This document shows positions 1 to 6,066 of a stretch of DNA of 6,066 bases, piece after piece. Source of the DNA: Halobacteriales archaeon. Lineage in GTDB: Archaea > Halobacteriota > Halobacteria > Halobacteriales > Hikarchaeaceae. A model generated the notes under the pieces. That model worked only from the letters and a program-made list of their open reading frames with translations. It made no database searches and was not told where the DNA came from. Each line of letters begins with the position of its first letter. Within the stretch, counting starts at the first letter, position 1. Made by a program: the position numbers and the translations under genes. The stretch lies in contig JAPYRM010000054.1 in assembly GCA_029941175.1 (NCBI GenBank), forward strand, positions 1 to 6,066, in the 5' to 3' direction.

Positions 1-1
1 C

Positions 2-67
2 CCTGATAACGATTCCATTACTCTAGATTTGTGGGAAAGCTATCTATCTCCTTCTTCTATTTCTTAA
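2..67 (+). CDS. Possible C-terminal tail of a convergent gene, cut by the window edge
   Basis: Frame 2 of the plus strand is open from the window edge to a TAA at 65-67, giving 21 residues that read PDNDSITLDLWESYLSPSSI and a final Ser. The other two plus frames close at once (TGA at 4-6, TAG at 24-26). The composition is protein-like, and a T5 run (80-84) just after the stop could help end a plus-strand transcript. If real, the gene converges on the small minus-strand gene with only nine bases between the stops. The fragment is too short to identify a family and could be a chance open frame. Confidence 0.35.
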   Translation, partial: PDNDSITLDLWESYLSPSSIS

Positions 68-76
68 TACAAATTA

Positions 77-478
77 CTATTTTTCCACTTTCGGCACTCT
101 CGTTAGAATTTCTGCAACATCCTGGATATCATGCGTTTCGAGAAACAAAACAGCGGCCTCTCTTATACTAAAATTAGCTTCAATTTTCTCACCTAAATAT
201 TCTGTATATAACTCTAACCACCCATTCATAATTGTTTCAAGTTTTTGAAATTGTTCAGGTGTTATTGGAATCAAATTTCCTTTCAATCTAGCTTCTATAT
301 ATATCGCAACAGAAGGACCAAAACCTTTCGTAAGGCATTCTATTGCAGTACTTTTTTGTCTAATTCCTTCCTTATTTTTCTCCCGAGTCACTTTGATTTC
401 ATCCCGAAGCGTCCCACTAAGGGTTTCAATTCTTTCAGAAACTTTCTTTAATTTTTCATCCGTGTCTGAACTCGACAC
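77..478 (-). CDS. Unrecognised small protein with N-terminal coiled coil, coupled to fixCX
   Basis: I do not recognise this protein. I choose the GTG at 476-478 as start because a GAGG (487-490) lies eight bases upstream, giving 133 residues and only a 23-base overlap with the end of fixCX. The in-frame ATG at 541 would add 21 residues inside the fixCX coding region and has no better ribosome site. From the GTG, residues 10-45 are charged and helical with hydrophobic spacing (L10, V13, I17, L20, L24, I28) that suggests a coiled coil. Residues 50-133 look like a compact mainly helical domain (GFGPSVAIYIEARLKG, then PITPEQFQKLETIMNGWLEL, ending with an acidic helix and TRVPKVEK). There is no signal peptide, membrane segment or cysteine-rich motif; the only cysteine is C48. 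Its place as last gene of the Etf operon suggests an accessory, assembly or regulatory role, but that rests on position alone. Confidence 0.75.
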   Translation of the reverse strand: MSSSDTDEKLKKVSERIETLSGTLRDEIKVTREKNKEGIRQKSTAIECLTKGFGPSVAIYIEARLKGNLIPITPEQFQKLETIMNGWLELYTEYLGEKIEANFSIREAAVLFLETHDIQDVAEILTRVPKVEK

Positions 479-2117
479 CTTTGTTTCCTCTTGGATTGTT
501 CCATTCGGTTTTAGCCACGACTGCACATGTGCCACATTCAATACAAGGCTGCGTATCTAAACTAACTCGAAATTCAATTTTTCCATCAATTTCTACTTCT
601 TCTACTCGGTAGCAACCGCCCCCAAAGCCAACAGCACTCACTGGACATGCAGTCACCGCACCACCACTATCTGCATACGAGTTATCTATGAGCTTGATGT
701 GTGGCTTTCCTATGTCTGTATCATATGATAGTTTGCTAATCCTCTCCGCCAACCCTGGAGGTTTCACTGAATTTTTACTCTTAATAACTGTGCCTAGTTC
801 TTCTCCAATTACTGTTGGAAGCGTAACATATGGGGTTGATGTATCTGGTATTGCCATTGACAAGATAGGTATGTTGTACAATTTTTCCATCTTATTTCCT
901 ATCACCCGAATAGCCCCTCTGCCAATTGGAGAAGTAATTAATCCATCTACAATTGCAGTGGCAACTTTGTTCTCCCCAATTGCCTTAACCACGCTATACA
1001 TCGGGGGCCGAAGTTTATTCATAACTCCTGTTTGACGAAGTTTCAACTCATATCTTTCTCCCGTTTTGTCAATTGATCCTCTCTCTCGCATCTCTACAAA
1101 TGCTTCAGAAGCGAGTGCACCCGCTGTAACTGCATGATTCATACCTTTTATTATCGGACCTTGAGCTTGCATTTGTCCTCCTGCATCCCCTACGAGTAAG
1201 AGTCGGTCTAGATGTGGAGTTGGATTTGCGGCCTTTTTCGAATCTGGAACTAGCTTCGCTGAATATTCTAGTTCACAATACTCTTCGTCTATCCACTGTC
1301 CCAATAGGGGGTGGGTTATCAACTTATTCAACAATTCTTGAGTTTCAGCTTCTTTCTCCATAATACTGTCTAGATGGAACACAGTCCCAATCGACAATGA
1401 TTCTCGATTAGTATACAAGAACCCTCCCCCGCGAACCCCATCGAAAAGATCTCCTGAAAACAAGTGAGCAATCCCTGTGTCTGGCTCTAAGCCAAATATA
1501 TTATCTACTTTTGGCAAATCGACAACAACCTTTACACCCTGAAACCATTCTTCTGGACGCTCCCAATTCATTAATCCAGACGAACGGGCCAACTCTGATG
1601 TCACTCCATCAGCTGCAATGACGACGTCCGCTGTGATTGGGTCTATTTCGTCACATGTTACTCCCTCAATTTTACCGTTCTCATCCCTCAACACCCCATT
1701 AACGCGTATCCCATTTAGCAGGCCACCTCCCGTTTCTTGAGTCATACCCTGAACTTCTTTTGCAAGCCAAGAGTCCATTTTTCGCCTAAGAACCGAGTCA
1801 CACCACTCCGTATCAGATTCATGAAGTCCTTTGAGATCAAATGTAGCTGTTTTTTTTCCAGATATATTGTGCAACTTATATTCAGTTATTGGTCTCTCCG
1901 TAGCAAATTTTCTAAATTCTGGAAAGAGATCGTCCATAGTATATGGTGAGGATTCTTCCGCATATATTAATCCGCCAGATACGTTTTTCGATCCTGGCTC
2001 TACTCCTCTCTCCAATACAATCGTTTCAATATCATTTTGTGCCAATACCGCAGCAGCAGCAGCACCACCTGGCCCTGCTCCTACTACTATCGCTTCATAG
2101 TGTTCATACTCATGCAT
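456..2117 (-). CDS. fixC: FixC-FixX fusion: ETF:quinone oxidoreductase-like flavoprotein with C-terminal ferredoxin domain
   Basis: This is a 553-residue FAD protein that passes electrons from the EtfAB dimer to the quinone pool at the cytoplasmic face of the membrane. The FAD-binding Rossmann motif is at residues 11-18 (VVGAGPGG), the ribose-binding Glu at the end of strand 2 is E36, and KNVSGG (44-49) is typical of the family. The second FAD motif is LLLVGDAGGQMQAQGP (306-321). Ordinary FixC is about 430 residues. Here roughly residues 471-553 form a FixX-like domain with the four cluster cysteines expected: C491 (in ACP) and C525, C528, C531 (CIECGTC), followed by the FixX ending NPRGNKGVEFRHG. 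An extra cysteine, C502, is present. In many bacteria FixX is a separate small gene; fusion also resembles mitochondrial ETF-QO, where both parts are one chain. The start is the ATG at 2115-2117, with a strong GGAGGG seven bases upstream, overlapping etfA by eight bases. No separate fixX gene is present in the window. Confidence 0.95.
   Translation of the reverse strand: MHEYEHYEAIVVGAGPGGAAAAAVLAQNDIETIVLERGVEPGSKNVSGGLIYAEESSPYTMDDLFPEFRKFATERPITEYKLHNISGKKTATFDLKGLHESDTEWCDSVLRRKMDSWLAKEVQGMTQETGGGLLNGIRVNGVLRDENGKIEGVTCDEIDPITADVVIAADGVTSELARSSGLMNWERPEEWFQGVKVVVDLPKVDNIFGLEPDTGIAHLFSGDLFDGVRGGGFLYTNRESLSIGTVFHLDSIMEKEAETQELLNKLITHPLLGQWIDEEYCELEYSAKLVPDSKKAANPTPHLDRLLLVGDAGGQMQAQGPIIKGMNHAVTAGALASEAFVEMRERGSIDKTGERYELKLRQTGVMNKLRPPMYSVVKAIGENKVATAIVDGLITSPIGRGAIRVIGNKMEKLYNIPILSMAIPDTSTPYVTLPTVIGEELGTVIKSKNSVKPPGLAERISKLSYDTDIGKPHIKLIDNSYADSGGAVTACPVSAVGFGGGCYRVEEVEIDGKIEFRVSLDTQPCIECGTCAVVAKTEWNNPRGNKGVEFRHG
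487..490 (-). promoter_or_regulatory. Shine-Dalgarno for the small downstream gene
   Basis: Read on the minus strand, GAGG stands eight bases before the GTG at 478. It lies inside the last codons of fixCX, so translation of the two genes is probably coupled. This site decides the GTG start over the upstream ATG. Confidence 0.6.
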
Positions 2118-3909
2118 TATTTTTCCCTCCTTTTATGTACTTCTCTAAACTTCCCTTCCCAACACTCAACGCCTCTATCATTTTAGGAATCACTTCAAAT
2201 AAATCCCCATTTATGAAATAATCTGCAAAATCTCGGATACTGGCATTTTCATCTTCATTTATCGCAATTACAATCTCGGATTCTCCCATACCTATTTTGT
2301 GCTGTATGGCTCCCGAAACTCCTGCCCCAATGTACAATTTTGGTTTTATTACTTGACCGGTTTCTCCTATCTGTCTTTCTTCTTTAGCGTATTGTTCTAC
2401 CCTTCCCTCAAACGTATACGACGATGTTACTATCCCTCTCGTAATCCCCAAGGCTGCATTATCAAACATACTTACAAGTTCCAGTCCTAGATCAATTCCA
2501 CCTGTGGGATTTTTCCCAATTCCTCTGCCCATACATACAACCACTTCGTACTCTGACAAGTCTATTCCAGTTTCCACGTTTTCACTACCTAGGATGGAAA
2601 TATCCAACCATTTTTCATCAATCACCATCTCGTGGAGAACTATTTTTCCCTCTCTGCTAGAATCTGGTTCTTTGATGGGGAAACTCCCTGGAATAACTGA
2701 TGCACCTTGAGGATGAAACTCTCTATGCGGATTATCTAAACAGAGAATGGTCGAATATTCAAACCCAGAAAAATCAGGTCTTTTCATGTGCAGTACACGT
2801 TCAAATTTCTTCTTTGTTCCTGGTCTTCCCGTCTTAACCGGATTTGAGATTACTATATCTTCTATATACAATCCTGAACAATCTGAAGCCAATCCCGAAT
2901 CTAGCTCTGCCTGCACTTGAGCGGAGAGGTCTCTTCCATTATTCGTTGCAGGGAAAATTACATATCTTGGCTCATCATACTTTTTCCACGCGGGTCTGGA
3001 GCGAGACATGTCACAGAAAATTTTTGTATAGGGGGTGTGAAGGAACCGATTCAATCGTTTGTCTTCTGCATATATCACAATATCTGCCCCATGTGCAATA
3101 CATTCTTCTGCCAATCGTGCAATGTCTTCTCCAATTAAAACAGCCACAACTTTCTCTTTAGTCTTATAATCTCCATTATACTGATCCATCAATTCTCGTG
3201 CTTTTCCTAGCATCTCTTTAGACACATCAATTAGCTCTCCCTGTTGCGTTTCACAATACACCCACATATCTTCGTATTTTCCTTCTTTTAAAGACCGAAC
3301 GTGTTTTTTATCAGAAGTTGGATGACTTAGGTATGGATATTTTTCTTCCGGCGGGACATATTCTACCGGCTCATCTATTGTAATCCCCTCTATTGATTCT
3401 ATCTTATTTTGGATTTGTTTTTTAACTGAGACTCTATTCTCACCTAACCCTTCTTGAGCAAGTAACGCTCTCAATTCATCTGCATCTTCAATCCTCCGTA
3501 TTGCATTTGCCATTCCTGCAATTGATAACTCTCGAGGATCTAGTTTTTCTTCTTTAGATGTCTCCGAGAATTTTTTTATTCTGCTCCCAATCAAAATCAC
3601 CGCATTTGCTCTATTTTCTCCGGTCTTTTCTAAATCAAGAATCGTTTTTAATGTCGCTACATTTTCTATTTCTTTAATCGCAGCACCTATTTCTGGAATA
3701 CTGTGCGCATTCGGATCAAATCCCCCTAATTCTGCTCCTTTTTCTCTCCCGATCAATTCAATTCGCCCCCGAATTGCTTTTATCGCTCCTTTGCGATTTT
3801 TGCCTTTTTCTTCTGCCACTAAAATCTCTTTTAATTTTTCTACATCCTCCACACCTGAAATCTCTTCTACCAATTTACCAACTGTGAATTTCTCTGGATC
3901 AACTGCCAT
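2110..3909 (-). CDS. etfA: Electron transfer flavoprotein alpha subunit (EtfA/FixB) with triple-repeat N-terminal extension
   Basis: This is the alpha subunit of the EtfAB heterodimer, which binds the FAD that shuttles electrons to FixCX. I start it at the ATG at 3907-3909 (MAVDPEKF, 599 residues), one base after the etfB stop, with a GGGG about nine bases upstream. An ATG 18 bases earlier would overlap etfB. Residues about 215-410 are the N-terminal alpha/beta domain, opening MWVYCETQQGELIDVSKEML. Residues about 448-590 are the FAD domain: GRGIGKNP (461-468), RQIGETGQVIKPKLYIGAGV (512-531), SGAIQHKIGM (532-541), AINEDENASI (549-558) and DYFINGDLFEVIP (563-575), which match the family signature. 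Usual EtfA is near 320 residues. The excess is mainly residues 1-214, which hold three related segments of about 50 residues, each with a DP start and a G-x-N-R motif. Such an extension is a haloarchaeal-type trait as far as I recall; its role is unknown to me. Confidence 0.95.
   Translation of the reverse strand: MAVDPEKFTVGKLVEEISGVEDVEKLKEILVAEEKGKNRKGAIKAIRGRIELIGREKGAELGGFDPNAHSIPEIGAAIKEIENVATLKTILDLEKTGENRANAVILIGSRIKKFSETSKEEKLDPRELSIAGMANAIRRIEDADELRALLAQEGLGENRVSVKKQIQNKIESIEGITIDEPVEYVPPEEKYPYLSHPTSDKKHVRSLKEGKYEDMWVYCETQQGELIDVSKEMLGKARELMDQYNGDYKTKEKVVAVLIGEDIARLAEECIAHGADIVIYAEDKRLNRFLHTPYTKIFCDMSRSRPAWKKYDEPRYVIFPATNNGRDLSAQVQAELDSGLASDCSGLYIEDIVISNPVKTGRPGTKKKFERVLHMKRPDFSGFEYSTILCLDNPHREFHPQGASVIPGSFPIKEPDSSREGKIVLHEMVIDEKWLDISILGSENVETGIDLSEYEVVVCMGRGIGKNPTGGIDLGLELVSMFDNAALGITRGIVTSSYTFEGRVEQYAKEERQIGETGQVIKPKLYIGAGVSGAIQHKIGMGESEIVIAINEDENASIRDFADYFINGDLFEVIPKMIEALSVGKGSLEKYIKGGKNNA
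2125..2130 (-). promoter_or_regulatory. Strong Shine-Dalgarno of fixCX
   Basis: The minus strand reads GGAGGG, then seven bases, then the fixCX ATG. It sits inside the 3' end of etfA and is the best ribosome site in the window. Together with the eight-base overlap it indicates re-initiation or coupled translation of etfA and fixCX. Confidence 0.75.
3391..3900 (-). repeat. Three tandem protein repeats at the EtfA N-terminus
   Basis: EtfA residues 4-53, 65-114 and 124-173 (bases 3751-3900, 3568-3717 and 3391-3540) align with one another. Each starts with DP (D4, D65, D124), has a hydrophobic helix with I-x-x-I/V-E-D/N, then L-x-x-L/I-L, E and G-K/E-N-R (N38, N99, N158), and ends with a basic R/K-I pair. 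The periods are 61 and 59 residues. The DNA itself is not obviously repeated, so the duplication is old. Predicted all-helical; function not known to me. Confidence 0.8.
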
Positions 3910-3910
3910 C

Positions 3911-4804
3911 TCAGTCTTCCCCTGCAAATGGAGCCATTACTCCTAGTACCTCTTCCATTTCTTTTTTACTTTTAAAATTAATAATTGTGGCCTCTCTTTC
4001 TGCAGGTGCTTTTGGAATTGGATCTACTCTCCCTACAATTGTTGGAGACCCATCTAGTCCAATATAATCTGGATCCAAATTTAGTTCCTTATGATCCCAC
4101 ATGGTCAATGTTTCTTCGTAAGATATGGCCCTCTCTCGTGTCTCTTCAGTTAAATTCTGCAATCTGAGTCTGTGAGATGCTTTTGGATATTCGGCTTCAA
4201 ATTCTGGATCTGGTATGACAAAACAAGGCAATTCGACTTCTACAGTTTCCACTTCTTTAATGTCTCCTTGCACTAGCCGCTTCGCCGTTATTTTTTTCTC
4301 ATCCAAATTAACATCTATGCTAACCACATGTGTGATTATTGGCCATTGAAGTGCCCAACTAGTCTGGGGACCTGTATGCCCTGTCTCCCCATCTGCAGTT
4401 TTAAATCCTGCAAAAATTATGTCCGGTTTTGGATCAAGCTTTTCGATCGCTGTGCAAATAGTTATTGAAGTGGCCCATGTATCTGCGGCCGCCATCTCTC
4501 GATCTGATAGCAAATATAGATCATCAGCATAAATGTTCATGGCCTCTTGTAATATTTCTTTATATCCTGGGGGCCCCATGCTCATCACTGTAATTTTCCC
4601 ACCACTACGAACTTTTGTTTGCAAAGCAGCCTTTAGCGCAAAACGATCATTAGGATTCATGACCGTCGGAGTTTTCCCCCTTTCTAAATGCCCATGTTCA
4701 TCAAACGAAACTTTTCCTTCTCGGAAGTCTGGCACGCCCTTTGTTAATACAACAATATCGATGTCAGAACTGTTGTTATCCATCACTCTTGTATCTGCTT
4801 CCAT
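3911..4804 (-). CDS. etfB: Electron transfer flavoprotein beta subunit (EtfB/FixA)
   Basis: This is the beta subunit of the EtfAB heterodimer; in bifurcating members it holds the FAD that accepts a hydride from NADH and splits the electron pair. The 297-residue protein shows VMNPNDRFALKAAL (48-61, family VNPyDeyAleeAl), MGPPGYKE (76-83), DREMAAADTWATS (101-113) and GFKTADGETGHTGPQ (133-147), the last being the nucleotide-binding loop. The usual C-terminal EtfB signature is recognisable but diverged at residues 174-200. After it comes a tail with NLDPDYIGLDGSPTIV (242-257) and IPKAPAERE (263-271), as remembered from haloarchaeal FixA. The start is uncertain: the ATG at 4802-4804 gives the length above, while the ATG at 4781-4783 removes seven residues. 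Neither has a clear Shine-Dalgarno, which fits a short-leader transcript. It is the first gene of the operon etfB-etfA-fixCX-small protein. No acyl-CoA dehydrogenase is nearby. Confidence 0.95.
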   Translation of the reverse strand: MEADTRVMDNNSSDIDIVVLTKGVPDFREGKVSFDEHGHLERGKTPTVMNPNDRFALKAALQTKVRSGGKITVMSMGPPGYKEILQEAMNIYADDLYLLSDREMAAADTWATSITICTAIEKLDPKPDIIFAGFKTADGETGHTGPQTSWALQWPIITHVVSIDVNLDEKKITAKRLVQGDIKEVETVEVELPCFVIPDPEFEAEYPKASHRLRLQNLTEETRERAISYEETLTMWDHKELNLDPDYIGLDGSPTIVGRVDPIPKAPAEREATIINFKSKKEMEEVLGVMAPFAGED

Positions 4805-4840
4805 AGAGTGTAAATGTAACTAATTCTTCCCGCCTCAATA

Positions 4841-4856
4841 GTATATGATACCTTCG
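4841..4856 (-). promoter_or_regulatory. Possible BRE/TATA promoter of the Etf operon
   Basis: In the 91-base gap between the ferredoxin and etfB the minus strand reads CGAAGG (4851-4856) followed by TATCATATAC (4841-4850). The A/T box is centred about 40 bases before the etfB ATG, which would put transcription start near 4818 and leave a leader of about 14 bases. This agrees with the absence of a Shine-Dalgarno. The match to the archaeal consensus is only moderate. Confidence 0.4.
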
Positions 4857-4895
4857 ATTTTGCTTCAGAAAATTCAGACGTATTTGGTTTGCAGT

Positions 4896-5276
<381 letters not shown>

Positions 5277-5284
5277 CTAAAAAT

Positions 5285-5869
5285 CTATTTTTTTCTATTC
5301 GCAGATCTACTCGGTCTAGTGTGTTCCGACCCTTTACCTCTTTTTTGCAATCCTCTCCCCCGCTTCCCTGCACTAGTAAGGCCCCGATGAGCTCTTCCTC
5401 TATGCCCGTCGGCGCAGATCCAATTTAGATCTTTATCATTTTGAATCGCCGCATGATTCGGGTCTACAAGAATAACTTCAAACCATTTTCTAGACCCATC
5501 CACACCCACCATGTATGAGTTCAAAACACGCAAATTGGGATATTTTCTATCCACACGCTCTTCGGCTATTCTCTGCCTACTTTTCGCCCGTGTTAATCGG
5601 TGAACACCCTGTCTTTTCGACCGACGACCTGCTTTGTGTCTCTGTATACGTGCTGAGGATTTTCTAACACTAACTCTCACTACCACAATTCCCTGCTTCG
5701 CTTTGTAACCCAAAGATCTCGCCCTGTCGAGACGAGTCGGTCTATTCAACCGAACAATAGATCCTTGTTTTCTCCATTCTTGTAATCGTTTCCATTGAAG
5801 TTCTTTCAGCTTGCCTTCTTTAGGATTTTTCCACGTTTCTCTAATATATGTGTAAAAGCTTCTTGCCAT
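5285..5869 (-). CDS. rpl15e: Large-subunit ribosomal protein L15e
   Basis: This is a 194-residue structural protein of the 50S subunit, found in archaea and eukaryotes and absent from bacteria. Its length equals the usual archaeal size. It begins [16 protein letters not shown] and contains [20 protein letters not shown] (residues 41-60), then [21 protein letters not shown] and KRQGVHRL, and the late-region motif [20 protein letters not shown], all characteristic of L15e. The C-terminus is Arg/Lys rich, ending SRSANRKK, for contact with rRNA. The ATG at 5867-5869 is supported by the family N-terminus and by a GAGG seven bases upstream. The gene reads in the same direction as the ferredoxin but has no functional tie to it. 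Wording resembles haloarchaeal L15e, though with far fewer acidic residues than I recall from extreme halophiles. Confidence 0.97.
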   Translation of the reverse strand: MARSFYTYIRETWKNPKEGKLKELQWKRLQEWRKQGSIVRLNRPTRLDRARSLGYKAKQGIVVVRVSVRKSSARIQRHKAGRRSKRQGVHRLTRAKSRQRIAEERVDRKYPNLRVLNSYMVGVDGSRKWFEVILVDPNHAAIQNDKDLNWICADGHRGRAHRGLTSAGKRGRGLQKRGKGSEHTRPSRSANRKK

Positions 5870-5876
5870 TTGCTAA

Positions 5877-5880
5877 CCTC
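5877..5880 (-). promoter_or_regulatory. Shine-Dalgarno of rpl15e
   Basis: GAGG on the minus strand lies seven bases before the L15e ATG. It directly abuts the end of the GC-rich structured stretch, so folding of that stretch could change access to it. Confidence 0.65.
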
Positions 5881-5970
5881 GCGGATTCTTAACGGTTCAG
5901 CCGTGAAAGCCACATCCCGCATCAACCTGAGTTATACAGGCGCCCCGCCGGTTCCGCATCCCGGCGAATC
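5881..5970 (-). promoter_or_regulatory. GC-rich structured leader upstream of rpl15e, possibly derived from an omega-RNA-like element end
   Basis: On the minus strand this stretch holds several short hairpins. CGCCGG (5961-5966) pairs with CCGGCG (5946-5951) over a nine-base loop. CCTG (5937-5940) pairs with CAGG (5926-5929) over seven bases. ACGG pairs with CCGT around CTGAA (5891-5903). The outer GCGGgAT (5914-5920) can pair with ATCCGC (5881-5886). GC over 5881-5980 is 59%, against about 40% around it. The 3' part, CTGAACCGTTAAGAATCC, resembles the conserved 3' part of the RNAs at the right end of IS200/IS605-type tnpB elements as I remember it, but the usual last hairpin is missing. It may be a 5' UTR of L15e, an element remnant, or a small RNA. 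It does not fold as a tRNA. Confidence 0.4.
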
Positions 5971-5994
5971 TGTACTCCTCATGCAGCTGTCGAC

Positions 5995-6004
5995 CCTTTT
6001 AAGC
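5995..6004 (-). promoter_or_regulatory. Possible TATA box upstream of the L15e leader
   Basis: The minus strand reads GCTTAAAAGG, with TTCGAAG a few bases further upstream as a weak BRE. A start about 26 bases downstream would fall near 5973, just before the first hairpin of the structured stretch, so the L15e mRNA would carry a leader of about 100 bases. The region 5971-6066 holds nothing else I can support. Confidence 0.4.
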
Positions 6005-6066
6005 ACTTCGAAACAAACATCAGCGACTTCATAGATTTTCTAACATGTCTTTTATTTCCCTAATTC

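Noticed and set aside
1..18. Minus-strand ATG at 16-18 opening a frame to the window edge (MESLSG), with a GGAG further upstream
   Set aside because: The GGAG is over 30 bases from this ATG, the frame is only six codons, and the opposite strand frame is longer and more protein-like. Cannot be decided from the window.
479..541. ATG at 541 as start of the small fifth gene
   Set aside because: It would overlap fixCX by 86 bases with no good ribosome site, while the GTG at 478 has GAGG at a proper distance.
3910..3927. ATG at 3927 as start of etfA
   Set aside because: It would overlap etfB by 17 bases and add MQGKTE; the next Met (MAVDPEKF) fits the first repeat unit and lies one base after the etfB stop.
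5924..5970. tRNA-like look: GGTTCCGCATCCCGG on the plus strand and a 7-base loop closed by CCTG/CAGG
   Set aside because: The candidate T-loop has nine bases and lacks the TTCRA form, the candidate anticodon loop has no U at position 33 on either strand, and no 7-bp acceptor stem closes the unit.
5795..6034. Plus-strand open frame of 79 codons across the L15e start
   Set aside because: It lies antisense to the L15e N-terminus and the structured leader, has no recognisable domain, and its length is explained by the GC-rich stretch.

Overview
The window looks like a euryarchaeal chromosome segment with haloarchaeal affinities. It carries an archaeal/eukaryotic-type ribosomal protein L15e (no bacterial homologue), an aerobic-archaeal 7Fe ferredoxin, and an electron-transfer-flavoprotein set (EtfB, EtfA, FixC fused to FixX) whose wording matches haloarchaeal proteins as I remember them. 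Base composition is only about 40% GC (sampled by eye) and the proteins are not strongly acidic. A typical GC-rich salt-in haloarchaeon therefore fits poorly. A low-GC relative such as the marine sister lineage Hikarchaeia (Marine Group IV), or a low-GC haloarchaeon, is possible, but this is inference and not proven here.

Layout: almost everything is on the minus strand and reads right to left. At the right end (about 5870-6066) there is no intact gene. It holds a putative TATA element and a GC-rich, hairpin-rich stretch that leads straight into the Shine-Dalgarno of the L15e gene (5285-5869). After 59 bases comes a 109-residue 3Fe-4S/4Fe-4S ferredoxin (4896-5225), probably with its own near-leaderless promoter. 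After a further 91-base gap with a possible promoter come the Etf genes: etfB/fixA (3911-4804), etfA/fixB (2110-3909, one base after etfB), fixC-fixX fused in one frame (456-2117, overlapping etfA by 8 bases) and a small unrecognised coiled-coil protein (77-478, overlapping fixCX by 23 bases). At the extreme left edge an open plus-strand frame may be the tail of a convergent gene.

How it works together: EtfB and EtfA form the soluble FAD heterodimer, and FixCX is the membrane-associated ETF:quinone-oxidoreductase-like flavoprotein with a single 4Fe-4S ferredoxin domain. An EtfABCX complex of this kind is known in other prokaryotes to bifurcate electrons from NADH to ferredoxin (or flavodoxin) and quinone. 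The ferredoxin encoded immediately upstream is the obvious candidate low-potential acceptor; that pairing is inferred from position. The main points for a second look are the loss of three of four zinc ligands in the ferredoxin, a triple repeat grafted onto the N-terminus of EtfA, the unknown small gene coupled to the operon, and the structured GC-rich leader of L15e, which may descend from the right end of an IS200/IS605-type element. I see no CRISPR array, tRNA, rRNA or intact mobile element.
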